A stretch of 64,000 bases of DNA from Prosthecomicrobium pneumaticum (GCF_014199915.1 NZ_JACHOO010000010.1:107298-171297), one strand, 5' to 3'; counted from the first letter of the stretch, positions 27,301-34,712 are shown. Translations and numbers: made by a program. The notes: generated from the letters alone by a model not told the origin.

Positions 27301-27856
27301 TCCGCTTCACCGCGGCGAAGCGCTCGGCGAGATCGGCCTCGGAGCGGCAGAGCTGCATGCCGATGCCGCCGCCGCCGGCCGTCGATTTGAGCATCACCGG
27401 ATAGCCGATCGCGGCCGCCGCGCTGCGCGCGGCGCCGAGGTCGTCGATCAGGCCGGAGCCCGGCAGCAGCGGCACGCCGGCCGCCGCGGCGAGCGCGCGC
27501 GCGGTGTGCTTGAGGCCGAAGGCGGAGAGATGCTCCGGCCGCGGGCCGATGAAGACGATGCCCTCGGCGGCGAGGGCTTGCGCGAAGGCGACGTTCTCCG
27601 ACAGGAAGCCATAGCCCGGATGGACCGCCTCCGCGCCGGTCCTGCGGCAGGCATCGACGATGCGGCCGATGTCGAGATAGCTCTCGGCGGCCGGTGCCGG
27701 GCCGATCACGACATGCTCGTCGGCCTCGAGCACCGCCCGGTTGAAGCGGTCCGCCTCCGAGGCGACGGCGACGGAGCGGATGCCCATCCGCTTCAGCGTG
27801 CGCGCGACCCGGCCGACGATCTCGCCGCGATTGGCGATCAGAACCTTGCCGAACAT
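24326..27856 (-). CDS. Biotin-dependent urea/guanidine carboxylase
   Basis: 1176 residues. An N-terminal biotin carboxylase (FGKVLIANRGEI; ATP-grasp loop KSTAGGGGIGMQ; HIEVQIFGNGRG; about residues 1-450) is followed by the AHS2-type carboxyltransferase half (from VIAPGAQSSLQELPGRIG), the AHS1/KipI-like half (ANLLVEYGPMTLDIGLRLRV), a linker, and a biotinyl domain with ESMKMEI (lysine near residue 1139). The enzyme carboxylates urea or guanidine using ATP, bicarbonate and biotin. The riboswitch and the two UAAP genes in the operon favour guanidine, giving carboxyguanidine. ATG at 27856 sits one base after the preceding stop. Alignment of the carboxyltransferase substrate site is needed to separate the two activities. 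Confidence 0.93.
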   Translation of the reverse strand: MFGKVLIANRGEIVGRVARTLKRMGIRSVAVASEADRFNRAVLEADEHVVIGPAPAAESYLDIGRIVDACRRTGAEAVHPGYGFLSENVAFAQALAAEGIVFIGPRPEHLSAFGLKHTARALAAAAGVPLLPGSGLIDDLGAARSAAAAIGYPVMLKSTAGGGGIGMQLCRSEADLAERFAAVKRMAAASFGDARVYLERFVETARHIEVQIFGNGRGAVVALGERDCSLQRRNQKVVEETPAPGLSEEARAALLASAVALGRSVSYESAGTVEYVYDVGRGAFSFLEVNTRLQVEHPVTEAVTGIDLVEWMIRQAAGEDVLATAPPIRLDGAAIEVRLYAEDALQGFRPSAGRLTAVRLPQTARVDGWIETGSEVTPFYDPMLAKLIVTGQDRAAAVAALGTALAETEIAGIETNLAFLRAVAASAMFREGTVSTAALGSLAVRPQVIEVIAPGAQSSLQELPGRIGLWPVGVPPSGPMDARSFRLANRIVGNEETAAALELTMSGPALRFHAEATIGLAGAEMDARLDGVSVPRGRPVAVGAGQTLALGPVAGPGQRAYLAVRGAFTAPEMLGSRATFALGGFGGHATGTLKPGDALHFGAREPVGPPASVDLPTLSHDWTLAAVYGPHGAPDFFTARDVETLFSTPYEVHFNSARTGVRLVGPKPDWARTDGGEAGLHPSNLHDNAYAVGAIDFTGDTPIILGPDGPSLGGFVCPAVVADEDLWKIGQLKPGDTIRFVPAARPEDPVAGPAMPALGAAVVGKGPAEADVPVVYRRQGDANLLVEYGPMTLDIGLRLRVHALMEALEATRLPGIVELTPGIRSLQIHYDPDRLSRTRLVDALAELEAGLPRPEAMTVPSRIVHLPLSWNDPEVRLAMRKYQELVRANAPWCPDNIEFIRRINGLPDETAVKETILAADYLVMGLGDVYLGAPVATPLDPRHRLVTTKYNPARTWTPENAVGIGGAYLCIYGMEGPGGYQLFGRTIQMWNSWRATPAFEPGKPWLLRFFDRIRFFLVDEAELAEARAAFPHGAYPVAIEETRFSYADHLASLAAAEPEIRAAKGRQQTAFEAERARWKVEGLDGYIQETAAAAMPEADIPEGCTALRAHVPGSVWKLVAGEGARVAAGDAIVVLESMKMEITVPAAMAGRVRQLRVAPGGLVRAGDIIAVMETEE

Positions 27857-27857
27857 C

Positions 27858-28517
27858 CTAGAGGCCGGAGGACGGATAGATCTGGACGCGGATCGGCGTC
27901 GGATTGAAGCCGTTGCACGGATTGTTGACCTGCGGGCAGTTCGAGATGACGCAGAGCACATCCATCTCCGCGACCATCTCGACACAGGAGCCCGGTGCCG
28001 AGATGCCGTCATCGATGACGAGATCGCCATTCTCGGCGATCGGCACGTTCATGAAGAAGTTGATGTTCGGCACGATGTCCCGCTTCGTCATGCCCCAGCG
28101 GGAGACTTCGAGCACGAAATTGTCGCGGCAGGCGTGCAGGAATTTCGTTTCGCGGCCGAAGCGGGCGGTGTTGCTCTCGCAGGAGCAGGCGCCGGCCGAG
28201 GTGTCGTGCCGGCCGCAGGTGTCGGCCACCACCGTCAGCATGACCCGGCCCTCATTCGAGATCAGCCGCGTGCCGGTCGAGATATAGGCCGAGCCCTGGA
28301 CGCGCAGCGTGTCCTGCGCGCTGTAGCGCTCGGCGAAATCGTCGGCGCGGTAGAACAGCGTATCGACGGCCTGCTGGCCGCGGGAATCGATCAGCCGCAG
28401 CCGCTCGCCCTTCCGGACGACACCGGACCAGGGGGCGCGGGCGGGCACCTCGACATCGAGACGCGGCGCGGGGGCGACGTGCGCCGGCGCGCCGTCGAAG
28501 AGGGAATGGATGCTCAT
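27858..28517 (-). CDS. Urea-amidolyase-associated protein UAAP2 (probable carboxyguanidine deiminase subunit)
   Basis: 219 residues of the DUF1989 type. Cysteine/histidine-rich segments DTCGRHDTSAGACSCESN and CRDNF, plus NINFFMNVPI and APGSCVEMVAEMDVLCVISN, fit the UAAP2 pattern. Paired UAAP1/UAAP2 proteins are known to form the deiminase (CgdAB) that turns carboxyguanidine into allophanate and ammonia. The order in the operon is UAAP1, UAAP2, carboxylase. The clustered cysteines suggest bound metal (inference). Confidence 0.9.
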   Translation of the reverse strand: MSIHSLFDGAPAHVAPAPRLDVEVPARAPWSGVVRKGERLRLIDSRGQQAVDTLFYRADDFAERYSAQDTLRVQGSAYISTGTRLISNEGRVMLTVVADTCGRHDTSAGACSCESNTARFGRETKFLHACRDNFVLEVSRWGMTKRDIVPNINFFMNVPIAENGDLVIDDGISAPGSCVEMVAEMDVLCVISNCPQVNNPCNGFNPTPIRVQIYPSSGL

Positions 28518-28530
28518 GGTGGTCCTCTCC

Positions 28531-29370
28531 TCAGCCGGCGAGCCAGAAATCGGTGTTCTCGAAGGCGCGGCGCGCCTCGGGCGTGGCCGTCCGGCAGGGA
28601 TCGTCGGCGGCGACCGGAGCGGTGCGCAGCCGGACGAGTTCGATCGGCCCCGGCGCGTAGTCCGGCCGCGGATCGAGCGGGTGCGGCGCGGCCGAGACGA
28701 CGAGGAGGAGGTCCATCTCGGCGCGCAGCTCGACGAAGGCGCCGGCCTGCCGAGCGGCCTCGCCCCAGGCGAAGCGGCCGTCGGAGGCGACGATGACGGG
28801 AGCGAAGAAGGTGACGACCGGGGCGAGATCGCGCCGCGACAGGCCGAGCTTCAGCGCCCCCTGGACGAGGTTGTCGCGGCCGTTGCGGAAGGTGCCGGGG
28901 CCGTATTTCGCGAGCGTGCCGGCGGCGTTCGAAACGCCGACGAGCGGATCGTGCGCGCCGTCCGTGGTGTCCTCGACGATCGAGAGCAGCACGCGGCCCA
29001 TGTCGGAGAGCAGCACGCGGCCCTTGGCGAGACGGGTGGTCCACTGCACCTTCACGGTATCGGCATGGTTGAGCCGCTCGGAAGGGTCGGCGGCGTTCCA
29101 GGCGAAGAGGGCGGCGGCACCGCTGCCCGCCGTGTCGATGAGGCGCAAGGCCTCGCCGCGCGCGAGCCGGAGCGTCGAATACCAGCCGCCCGGCACCGTC
29201 TCGCGCGCGACGATGCGCGCCGGATCGAGCGGCGCCTCGGCGAGGCCGGTCGGCGGCGGCAGGGCGAGCGGCGCCGCGCCGGTGCCGGCGGCCTTCAGCG
29301 CTTCGTAGCGGGCGCGGTGCGCCTCCATCGCGGCGCGGTCGGCTTCGGTCGGCTCAACGATCGTGTCCAT
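28531..29370 (-). CDS. Urea-amidolyase-associated protein UAAP1 (probable carboxyguanidine deiminase subunit)
   Basis: 279 residues, DUF1989 type. Recognisable segments are GGWYSTLRLARGEALRLID, AALFAWNAADPSERLNHADT and GRVLLSDMGRVLLSIVEDT, with GPGTFRNGRDN where UAAP2 has its own arginine/asparagine loop. ATG at 29370 (MDTIVEPTEADR) sits one base after the ATPase stop; the longer frame upstream lies within the ATPase gene. It probably forms a heteromer with UAAP2 and deiminates carboxyguanidine. Confidence 0.9.
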   Translation of the reverse strand: MDTIVEPTEADRAAMEAHRARYEALKAAGTGAAPLALPPPTGLAEAPLDPARIVARETVPGGWYSTLRLARGEALRLIDTAGSGAAALFAWNAADPSERLNHADTVKVQWTTRLAKGRVLLSDMGRVLLSIVEDTTDGAHDPLVGVSNAAGTLAKYGPGTFRNGRDNLVQGALKLGLSRRDLAPVVTFFAPVIVASDGRFAWGEAARQAGAFVELRAEMDLLLVVSAAPHPLDPRPDYAPGPIELVRLRTAPVAADDPCRTATPEARRAFENTDFWLAG

Positions 29371-29371
29371 C

Positions 29372-30199
29372 TCAGGAACCTTCGGGGAGGGCGGCCGGGT
29401 CGTCCCGGCGGGGCTCCGGGTTGGCCGCGTCGTCACGGCCGGAGCGGGAAGAGGCGGCGAGGGCGGTGGGCCGGCGCGGCGGCCAGAGCGCGAAATCGCG
29501 AGTGATCCGCGCACCGTAACGGGCGCGCTCCTCCGGCCGGCCGCGCGGCCGCTCGAAGGCGACGACGCGCGTGCCGAGGCCGAAGGCCTCCGAGAGATCG
29601 TGCGTCACCATCACCACGGTGATGTCGCAGCTGTTCCAGACATACCGCATCAGGCCGTGGATCTCGGCGCGGATGCCCGGGTCGAGCGCGCCGAAGGGCT
29701 CGTCGAGCAGGAGGATGCGGGGCTTCCTCATCAGGGCCTGCGCGAGCGCGAGGCGCTGCTGCATGCCGCCGGAGAGGGCGGCGGGATATTTCTCCTCCTG
29801 GCCGGCGAGGCCGACTTCGGTGAGGAGCGCGCGCGCCTCCTCGATCGCGGCCGCGCGGGCGCGGCCAAAGAGCCGGCCGGTCGCCTTCGCCCCTGCGAAC
29901 TCGGCGCCGAGCAGCACATTGCCGAGCGCCGTCAGATGCGGGAATACCGAATAGCGCTGGAAGACGATGCCGCGATCGGCGTCGGGCTCCTTCGCGATCG
30001 GCCGGTCGTCGACGAGGATGGTGCCGCGGCTCGGCTGTTCCTGCGACAGGAGCATGCGCAGGAAGGTCGTCTTGCCGCAGCCGGAGGGGCCGACGAGCGC
30101 GACGAAGGCGCGCGGCGCGATCTCGATCGAGACGTCCTCGAGCACGATCTGGTCGCCGAATTCCTTCCAGACATTGCGGACGGAAATGGCGGCGGTCAT
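29372..30199 (-). CDS. Guanidine/urea-carboxylase-linked ABC transporter ATP-binding protein
   Basis: 275 residues, SsuB/TauB-like: Walker A GPSGCGKTTF, Q-loop FQRYSVFPHLTA, signature LSGGMQQRLALAQ, Walker B ILLLDEPFGALDP and H-loop MVTHDLSEAF. The start overlaps the permease stop by four bases (ATGA). The C-terminal ~40 residues are Arg/Pro-rich and poorly conserved in character. It energises import of the ligand bound by the protein encoded at 22679. Confidence 0.93.
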   Translation of the reverse strand: MTAAISVRNVWKEFGDQIVLEDVSIEIAPRAFVALVGPSGCGKTTFLRMLLSQEQPSRGTILVDDRPIAKEPDADRGIVFQRYSVFPHLTALGNVLLGAEFAGAKATGRLFGRARAAAIEEARALLTEVGLAGQEEKYPAALSGGMQQRLALAQALMRKPRILLLDEPFGALDPGIRAEIHGLMRYVWNSCDITVVMVTHDLSEAFGLGTRVVAFERPRGRPEERARYGARITRDFALWPPRRPTALAASSRSGRDDAANPEPRRDDPAALPEGS

Positions 30200-31014
30200 T
30201 GGCCGGCCCTCGCCGCGAACCAGGGGAAGAACCGGCGCTGCAGGCGCTTGAGCGCGAGATCGATCAGGAAGGCGAGGAGGGTGATCCAGGCGACATAGGG
30301 CAGGATCACATCCATCGAGAGATAGCGCCGGACGAGGAAGATGCGGTAGCCGAGCCCGGATTCGGAGGCGATCGCCTCGGCGGCGATGAGGAACAGGAAG
30401 GCCGGCCCCAGCGAGAGGCGCAGCGCATCGAGGAGTCGCGGCAGGAGCTGCGGCAGCACGATGCGGAGCGCGATCTGGGCGGTCGAGCCGCCGAGCGTCT
30501 GCGCCTTGATCAACTGCTCGACCGGCAGCTCTTCCACGCGCGCGGCGAGGTCGCGGACGAGGAAGGGCGTGACGCCGATCGCGATCAGCGTGATCTTCGC
30601 CGCCTCGCCGAGGCCGAGCACGATGAAGAGGATCGGCAGCAGGGCGAGCGGCGGCACCATCGAGATCACGGCGACGAGCGGCCCGAGCAACGCCCGGGCG
30701 AGCGGCACGAGGCCGATGACGAGGCCGAGGACGAGCCCGATCAGCGCGGCGATGGCGAGTGCGGCAGCGAGCCGCTCGAGGCTCGCCAGCGTGTCGGCGA
30801 GCATCAGATAGTCGCCGGTGCGCGGATCCGGCACGAAGGCCATGCGGCGGATGCCGTCGGCGAGCGTCGAGAAGGCGGGCAGCAGCTTGTCGCCCGGATT
30901 GGCGGCGAGCCGGAGATCCGAGGCGATCGCATAGGCGACCAGCCCGACGAGGAAGGGCAGGAGCGCGAGGAAGACGGAGAATCCGCGCGACGGACGCCGG
31001 TTGATGAGCCGCAT
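30196..31014 (-). CDS. Guanidine/urea-carboxylase-linked ABC transporter permease
   Basis: 272 residues with about six membrane helices. The cytoplasmic loop LPVEQLIKAQTLGGSTAQIA stands where SsuC/TauC permeases carry the EAA motif. ATG at 31014 gives MRLINRRPSRGF, a natural hydrophilic start before the first helix. No good ribosome site lies directly upstream: the stop codon of the 15-codon leader frame is nine bases away, so translation may depend on coupling to it. It is the first large gene after the minus-strand riboswitch. Confidence 0.9.
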   Translation of the reverse strand: MRLINRRPSRGFSVFLALLPFLVGLVAYAIASDLRLAANPGDKLLPAFSTLADGIRRMAFVPDPRTGDYLMLADTLASLERLAAALAIAALIGLVLGLVIGLVPLARALLGPLVAVISMVPPLALLPILFIVLGLGEAAKITLIAIGVTPFLVRDLAARVEELPVEQLIKAQTLGGSTAQIALRIVLPQLLPRLLDALRLSLGPAFLFLIAAEAIASESGLGYRIFLVRRYLSMDVILPYVAWITLLAFLIDLALKRLQRRFFPWFAARAGQ

Positions 31015-31022
31015 CGGCGGTC

Positions 31023-31070
31023 TCAGCCCGTCGCGGCGCGGATCACGGGCGAGGCGGTCTTTTGCGACAT
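31023..31070 (-). CDS. Possible 15-residue leader peptide between riboswitch and permease
   Basis: ATG at 31070 opens a 15-codon frame (MSQKTASPVIRAATG) ending nine bases before the permease ATG. It has the best ribosome site in the leader, GGAGGA at 31083-31078, seven bases upstream. That site can pair with TCCTCC at 31099-31094, so its access may be ligand-controlled. Whether the peptide is made, or only couples translation to the permease, cannot be told from sequence. Confidence 0.4.
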   Translation of the reverse strand: MSQKTASPVIRAATG

Positions 31071-31136
31071 GGTCCGGTCCTCCGACAAGCGTTGGAGGAT
31101 GGGCGAGACCCGGCCTGCCCATCCCGAGGCGTGCGA

Positions 31137-31243
31137 GGTCTCCCGGGCTTTTGTCCCGCCGTGCCCGGGGGCGGATGTCTCCCGCCCCGGCGGCAGCTCT
31201 CGGACCAGCGTCTCATCTCGAGACCGGAACCCTAGCCGCCAAC
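31137..31243 (-). promoter_or_regulatory. Guanidine-I (ykkC) riboswitch aptamer of the carboxylase/transport operon
   Basis: Reading the minus strand, CTAGGGTTCCG (31235-31225), GGTCCGAGAG (about 31207-31198) and CACGGCGGGACAAAAGCCCG then GGAGA occur in the same order as in the copy at 22521. Downstream, GAGACC (31142-31137) can pair with GGTCTC (31110-31105). GGATGGGC (31124-31117) can pair with GCCCATCC (31104-31097). TCCTCC (31099-31094) can pair with the ribosome site GGAGGA (31083-31078). The last two stems share bases and exclude one another, a plausible translational on/off platform. Confidence 0.95.
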
Positions 31244-31257
31244 TCGATCGAGTAACA

Positions 31258-31273
31258 TGCATCGGCTGTGCCA
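31258..31273 (-). promoter_or_regulatory. Sigma54 (-24/-12) promoter of the guanidine carboxylase operon
   Basis: On the minus strand TGGCACAGCCGATGCA matches TGGCAC-N5-TTGCA at all but one consensus base, with exact GG-N10-GC spacing. The predicted start, near 31248, lies a few bases before the riboswitch. The layout is the same as that of the plus-strand unit at 22488. Confidence 0.78.
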
Positions 31274-31392
31274 GCCGCGCCGGAGCGGCGGCGTCTCCGC
31301 CGACGCGCCGCCAGCGCTGCCCAACGTCGAGGCAGCTGCCGCCTGGGCGGGCAGGGGGCTGCCCCGCGCGCCCGGGCAGGTCCGACGGGAGT

Positions 31393-31881
31393 TCAGGATG
31401 CGGGGCGGATCATCCGCATCAGCACATCGTCGCGCTTGACGAACTGGTGATAGAGAGCCCCGGCGACGTGCAGGATGATGAGGACGATGAAGGCGGGCTT
31501 CGAAAGCTCGTGCACCTCGCCGAGTTCCGGCTGCCACCAATAGGCGAGAATGCCGAGGATCGGCACGGCGAAGAGCAGCACATAGAAGAGGATGTGCGTC
31601 GCTGCGGCGAGCCGGCGGGTGAAGGCGCTGCCTTCCGCCGGTGGCGGCGCGCCCTGGACGAGCCTGAGGACGAGACGGAGCGCGACGGCCGCGAGAATGG
31701 CGAACCCGACCCAGATATGGGCCTCGCCGAGCGCCGCGTCGGCCGGCAGCGGCTCTGCCCGGAGCTCCGCCCGGAAGAGTTCGGCCATGCTCTCCCCGAA
31801 CACGAGCTGGAACAGCACCAGCAGAACGATCAGCCAGTGCAGTCCGATCTGCACGGCGGAATAGCCTTGACGCGCGATCAT
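31393..31881 (-). CDS. Cytochrome b561-family protein
   Basis: 162 residues, four predicted membrane helices. Haem-ligand histidines are visible in IGLHWLIVLLV, GEAHIWVGF, THILFYVLL and LHVAGALYHQF. The family moves electrons in the inner membrane, often quinone-linked (CybB-like). ATG at 31881 has a GGGGAGATTCGG site upstream. The region upstream is A/T-rich with the palindrome AAACGTTT near 31911. Its 3' end lies 120 bases from the guanidine operon promoter on the same strand. Confidence 0.92.
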   Translation of the reverse strand: MIARQGYSAVQIGLHWLIVLLVLFQLVFGESMAELFRAELRAEPLPADAALGEAHIWVGFAILAAVALRLVLRLVQGAPPPAEGSAFTRRLAAATHILFYVLLFAVPILGILAYWWQPELGEVHELSKPAFIVLIILHVAGALYHQFVKRDDVLMRMIRPAS

Positions 31882-32199
31882 TCCGAATCTCCCCGGCTTC
31901 CAGTTTGGAAACGTTTTGAACTGTAACACGAAACGCGCTCCGAATCATCACGGCCCGATACGCGCTCCGCGCGAAGGAAGGGCTCTGGAGAAACCGAAGG
32001 CGGTGTCTTGGGCTCCTCGTTCGGCCGCGCGTCGATCCGTCGCAGCGGGGCGAGCGCAGGGGTTGTGGCCGGGGCGATCGCTGCCGTCTTGATTTCGGCG
32101 GCTCGCGCCGTGTCCCATGGGCGTCGTCGGCTGCCGACGGGACGAGCGGTGCTGCCGCTCGCGTCGCGGCGGTCCGGCCTCCCGCCCCCCGGAGCCCCG
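31882..32199. other. Intergenic region between divergent cytochrome b561 and histidine kinase genes
   Basis: This 318-base stretch should hold the two divergent promoters. An A/T-rich patch at about 31900-31940 includes AAACGTTT near 31911 and probably serves the cytochrome gene. An in-frame TTG at 32008 could extend the kinase by 64 residues into this region; that segment is Arg/Ala-rich without a clear role. No other gene or RNA was recognised. Confidence 0.5.
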
Positions 32200-34041
32200 A
32201 TGGTCGTCCTTCTTCTTGCGCTGTTGCTCGTCGCCCCCTTGGGCGCTGTGCCCGCGTTCGCCGCCGACGATCATGTCGTCAGCCGCGGCCTCTACGAGGA
32301 TGCGACCGGACGGCTCACGGTCGCGGAGGTTGCAGGCATGGCCTTCCAGCCGGCGCCCGCCATCGTCGCCAAGGGTTACACGGCGTCCGTTTTCTGGTTG
32401 CGGCTCGAGATCCGCCCTTCGGCAACCGGCGCCGCCCTCGTCCTGCGGGTGCGGCCGACCTATCTCGACGAGGTGACGCTCTATCGGCCCGATCGCACGG
32501 CGCCGTCCGGCTGGCGGGCCCAGCTGTCGGGTGATCGCATTCCCTATGCCGACCGCGAGGTGTCGAGCGCTGCCCTCGGCTTTCTCGTCGACCCGGCACC
32601 GGGCGGCACGGTCTATTTCCTGCGCGTCGCCTCGACGAGCACCATCCTCATCCAGGCGGAGGCGCTCGAGGGCAGCGTCGCGGCGATGCGGGACCGCTGG
32701 CTCGACTTTCGGCAGTACCTGACCTTGTCGATCATGATCGCGATCTGGGCCTGGGCGGTGAACGACTATGTGCTGCGCCGCGACCGGGTGATCGGCCTCT
32801 TCGTCATCAGCCATTTCGCAGTGATCGCCTACAATACCCTCATCATGGGCTATGGCGCCTTCTTGTTCGCTTCGGCGCCGCCGGGCTTCGTCGACGCTGT
32901 GACGAGCCTCTGGGTCCTCCTGAGCGGCATGCTCAGCATCCTCACGGGTACGACGCTGATCCGGCAGGCGCGGCCCCGGCGGATCACGCTTCTGCCGCTC
33001 GACGGGATGATCGCGCTCGGCGTGCTGGCTCTCGTACTCTTCTTCGCGGGCCAGGTGCGCTTCGCGCTGCAGCTCAATGCCATGCTCGTCCTCCTCGTCG
33101 GGCCGTTCGCGATCGTCGCCGTGTTCACGACGCGGATCGATGCCCCGCCGGGCCGCAGGGCGCTGCGCATCGCCTATTCCGCGCAGTCGGTGGCGCTCCT
33201 GATGACGATGGTGCCGCTCGTCGGCCTGAGCGGCGCGACGAGCTGGAATCTCGACGCGATGCTGGTGCATGGCCTGCTCTCCGCATTGCCGATGTTCCTC
33301 CTCCTGCGGCTGCGCTCGCTCCAGCAGCAGAGGCGGGCGGCCGAGATGGAGCTCAATCTGGGGCTCGCCCGGCAGCAACTTGCGATCGAACGGGCGCAGA
33401 CCGATCTTCAGGGCCGCTTCCTCGCCATGCTGACTCACGAACTTCGGACCCCGATCGCGGTCGCCCGAATGGCGGTGAGCGCGCTGAAGGGGCCGAACGA
33501 GCAGCAACGACTGATCGGCGCCGCCTTCGACAACATGGAAGGGATCATCGAGCGGACCGCCTATGCCGACCGGCTGGAACAGAACCTGCTCGAGGTGCGC
33601 CGCGAACGGATCGACGTCGCGGCGATGCTCGCGACCGCGGTGGCGCGCTCGGCGGCCGCGGAGCGCGTCCGGATCGACGCCGACGCGCTGCCGCCGGTGA
33701 CGACCGACCGGCAGCTTCTCTCGGTGATCTTTGACAATCTCATCGACAACGCCGCGAAATACTCCGCGCCGGGCTCGACGATCGGCATCCGGGCGGTGCC
33801 GCAGAAGCACGGAGGCGTGGCCGGACTCCGGGTCGCCTTCGACAACAAGCCCGGCAAAGCGGGCTTCCCCGACGCCGGCAAGGTGTTCGAGAAGTTCTAT
33901 CGCACGCCGGGCGCGCAGCATAAGAGCGGCTCCGGGCTGGGGCTCTACATCGTCAATGGCCTCGTCGAACTGCTCGGCGGCACGATCGGCTATGGCGAGG
34001 AGGAGGGAAGGGTGCGCTTCATCCTGTGGCTGCCGTGCTGA
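32200..34041 (+). CDS. 7TMR-DISM sensor histidine kinase
   Basis: 613 residues. A signal-like segment (LLLALLLVAPLGAVPAFA) leads to a periplasmic 7TMR-DISMED2 sensing domain (about residues 25-165, with FWLRLEI and YLDEVTLYRP). Seven membrane helices (about 175-375), a short coiled coil, and the kinase core follow. The H-box is LTHELRTPIA, the N-box DNLIDNAAKY, the F-box FEKFYR and the G2-box GSGLGLYIV. The G1-box is altered (AFDNKPGKA where DxGxG is usual). ATG at 32200 has GGAG five bases upstream. It overlaps the response regulator gene and likely phosphorylates it. Confidence 0.9.
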   Translation: MVVLLLALLLVAPLGAVPAFAADDHVVSRGLYEDATGRLTVAEVAGMAFQPAPAIVAKGYTASVFWLRLEIRPSATGAALVLRVRPTYLDEVTLYRPDRTAPSGWRAQLSGDRIPYADREVSSAALGFLVDPAPGGTVYFLRVASTSTILIQAEALEGSVAAMRDRWLDFRQYLTLSIMIAIWAWAVNDYVLRRDRVIGLFVISHFAVIAYNTLIMGYGAFLFASAPPGFVDAVTSLWVLLSGMLSILTGTTLIRQARPRRITLLPLDGMIALGVLALVLFFAGQVRFALQLNAMLVLLVGPFAIVAVFTTRIDAPPGRRALRIAYSAQSVALLMTMVPLVGLSGATSWNLDAMLVHGLLSALPMFLLLRLRSLQQQRRAAEMELNLGLARQQLAIERAQTDLQGRFLAMLTHELRTPIAVARMAVSALKGPNEQQRLIGAAFDNMEGIIERTAYADRLEQNLLEVRRERIDVAAMLATAVARSAAAERVRIDADALPPVTTDRQLLSVIFDNLIDNAAKYSAPGSTIGIRAVPQKHGGVAGLRVAFDNKPGKAGFPDAGKVFEKFYRTPGAQHKSGSGLGLYIVNGLVELLGGTIGYGEEEGRVRFILWLPC

Positions 34042-34712
34042 CCGTCGCGGTGATCGAGGACAATGACGATCTCAGGGAGGCGATGCTCGCCGCCCTCGGC
34101 AGCAACGGCTATCGGACCATCGGGTTCGATTCGGCCGAGGCGCTGATCGAGCACCGCGAGGCGGTACGGCTCGACGTGCTCGTCATCGACATCGGTCTGC
34201 CGGGCGAGGACGGCATCAGCCTCGCCGCCCGGATCCGCGCCACCCAGCCGGATGTCGGCATCATCATGGCCACCGCGCGCGACCGGATCGCCGACAAGCA
34301 GCGCGGCTATGGCAGCGGCGCCGACATCTATCTGACCAAGCCCGTCTCGCTCGAGGAGCTGAGCGCGGCGATCGGCGCGCTCGGACGGCGCATCCAGCGC
34401 GCCGCCGCTCCCCCCCCGCTCACCCTCGACATCGCGGCCTCGGCGGTGCGCGGACCGGCGGGCGAGGCGCACCTTTCCCTCCAGGAGGTTGCGCTGCTCG
34501 CCGCCTTTGCGCGCGCCGCAGGCAACAAGCTCGAGACCTGGCAGATCGTCGAGATTCTCGACCGCGGCGAACAGGAGCTGACGCGCAACGCCGTCAATGT
34601 CGCGATCTTCCGCCTCGCGGCGAAGCTCCGCCAGGTGGGCTCCGATGACAAGCCGATCCGCTCGATTCGCAATTGGGGCTACCAGTTCTGTGACGCGATT
34701 GCCCTCAGGTGA
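34026..34712 (+). CDS. OmpR/PhoB-type response regulator
   Basis: 228 residues. The receiver domain has VIEDNDD, the phospho-acceptor Asp in VLVIDIGLPGEDG, and the lysine in YLTKPVS. A C-terminal winged helix (about residues 130-228, with IRSIRNWGYQF) binds DNA. The start overlaps the kinase gene; GTG at 34026 and at 34035 are both possible. The next gene, the giant autotransporter, begins 122 bases downstream and is a natural candidate target. Confidence 0.92.
   Translation: MAAVLTVAVIEDNDDLREAMLAALGSNGYRTIGFDSAEALIEHREAVRLDVLVIDIGLPGEDGISLAARIRATQPDVGIIMATARDRIADKQRGYGSGADIYLTKPVSLEELSAAIGALGRRIQRAAAPPPLTLDIAASAVRGPAGEAHLSLQEVALLAAFARAAGNKLETWQIVEILDRGEQELTRNAVNVAIFRLAAKLRQVGSDDKPIRSIRNWGYQFCDAIALR

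Noticed and set aside
24188..27907. A 1239-codon plus-strand frame over the carboxylase gene
   Set aside because: Low-complexity His/Arg/Asp/Ala translation with no recognisable domain. The minus strand encodes a complete carboxylase.
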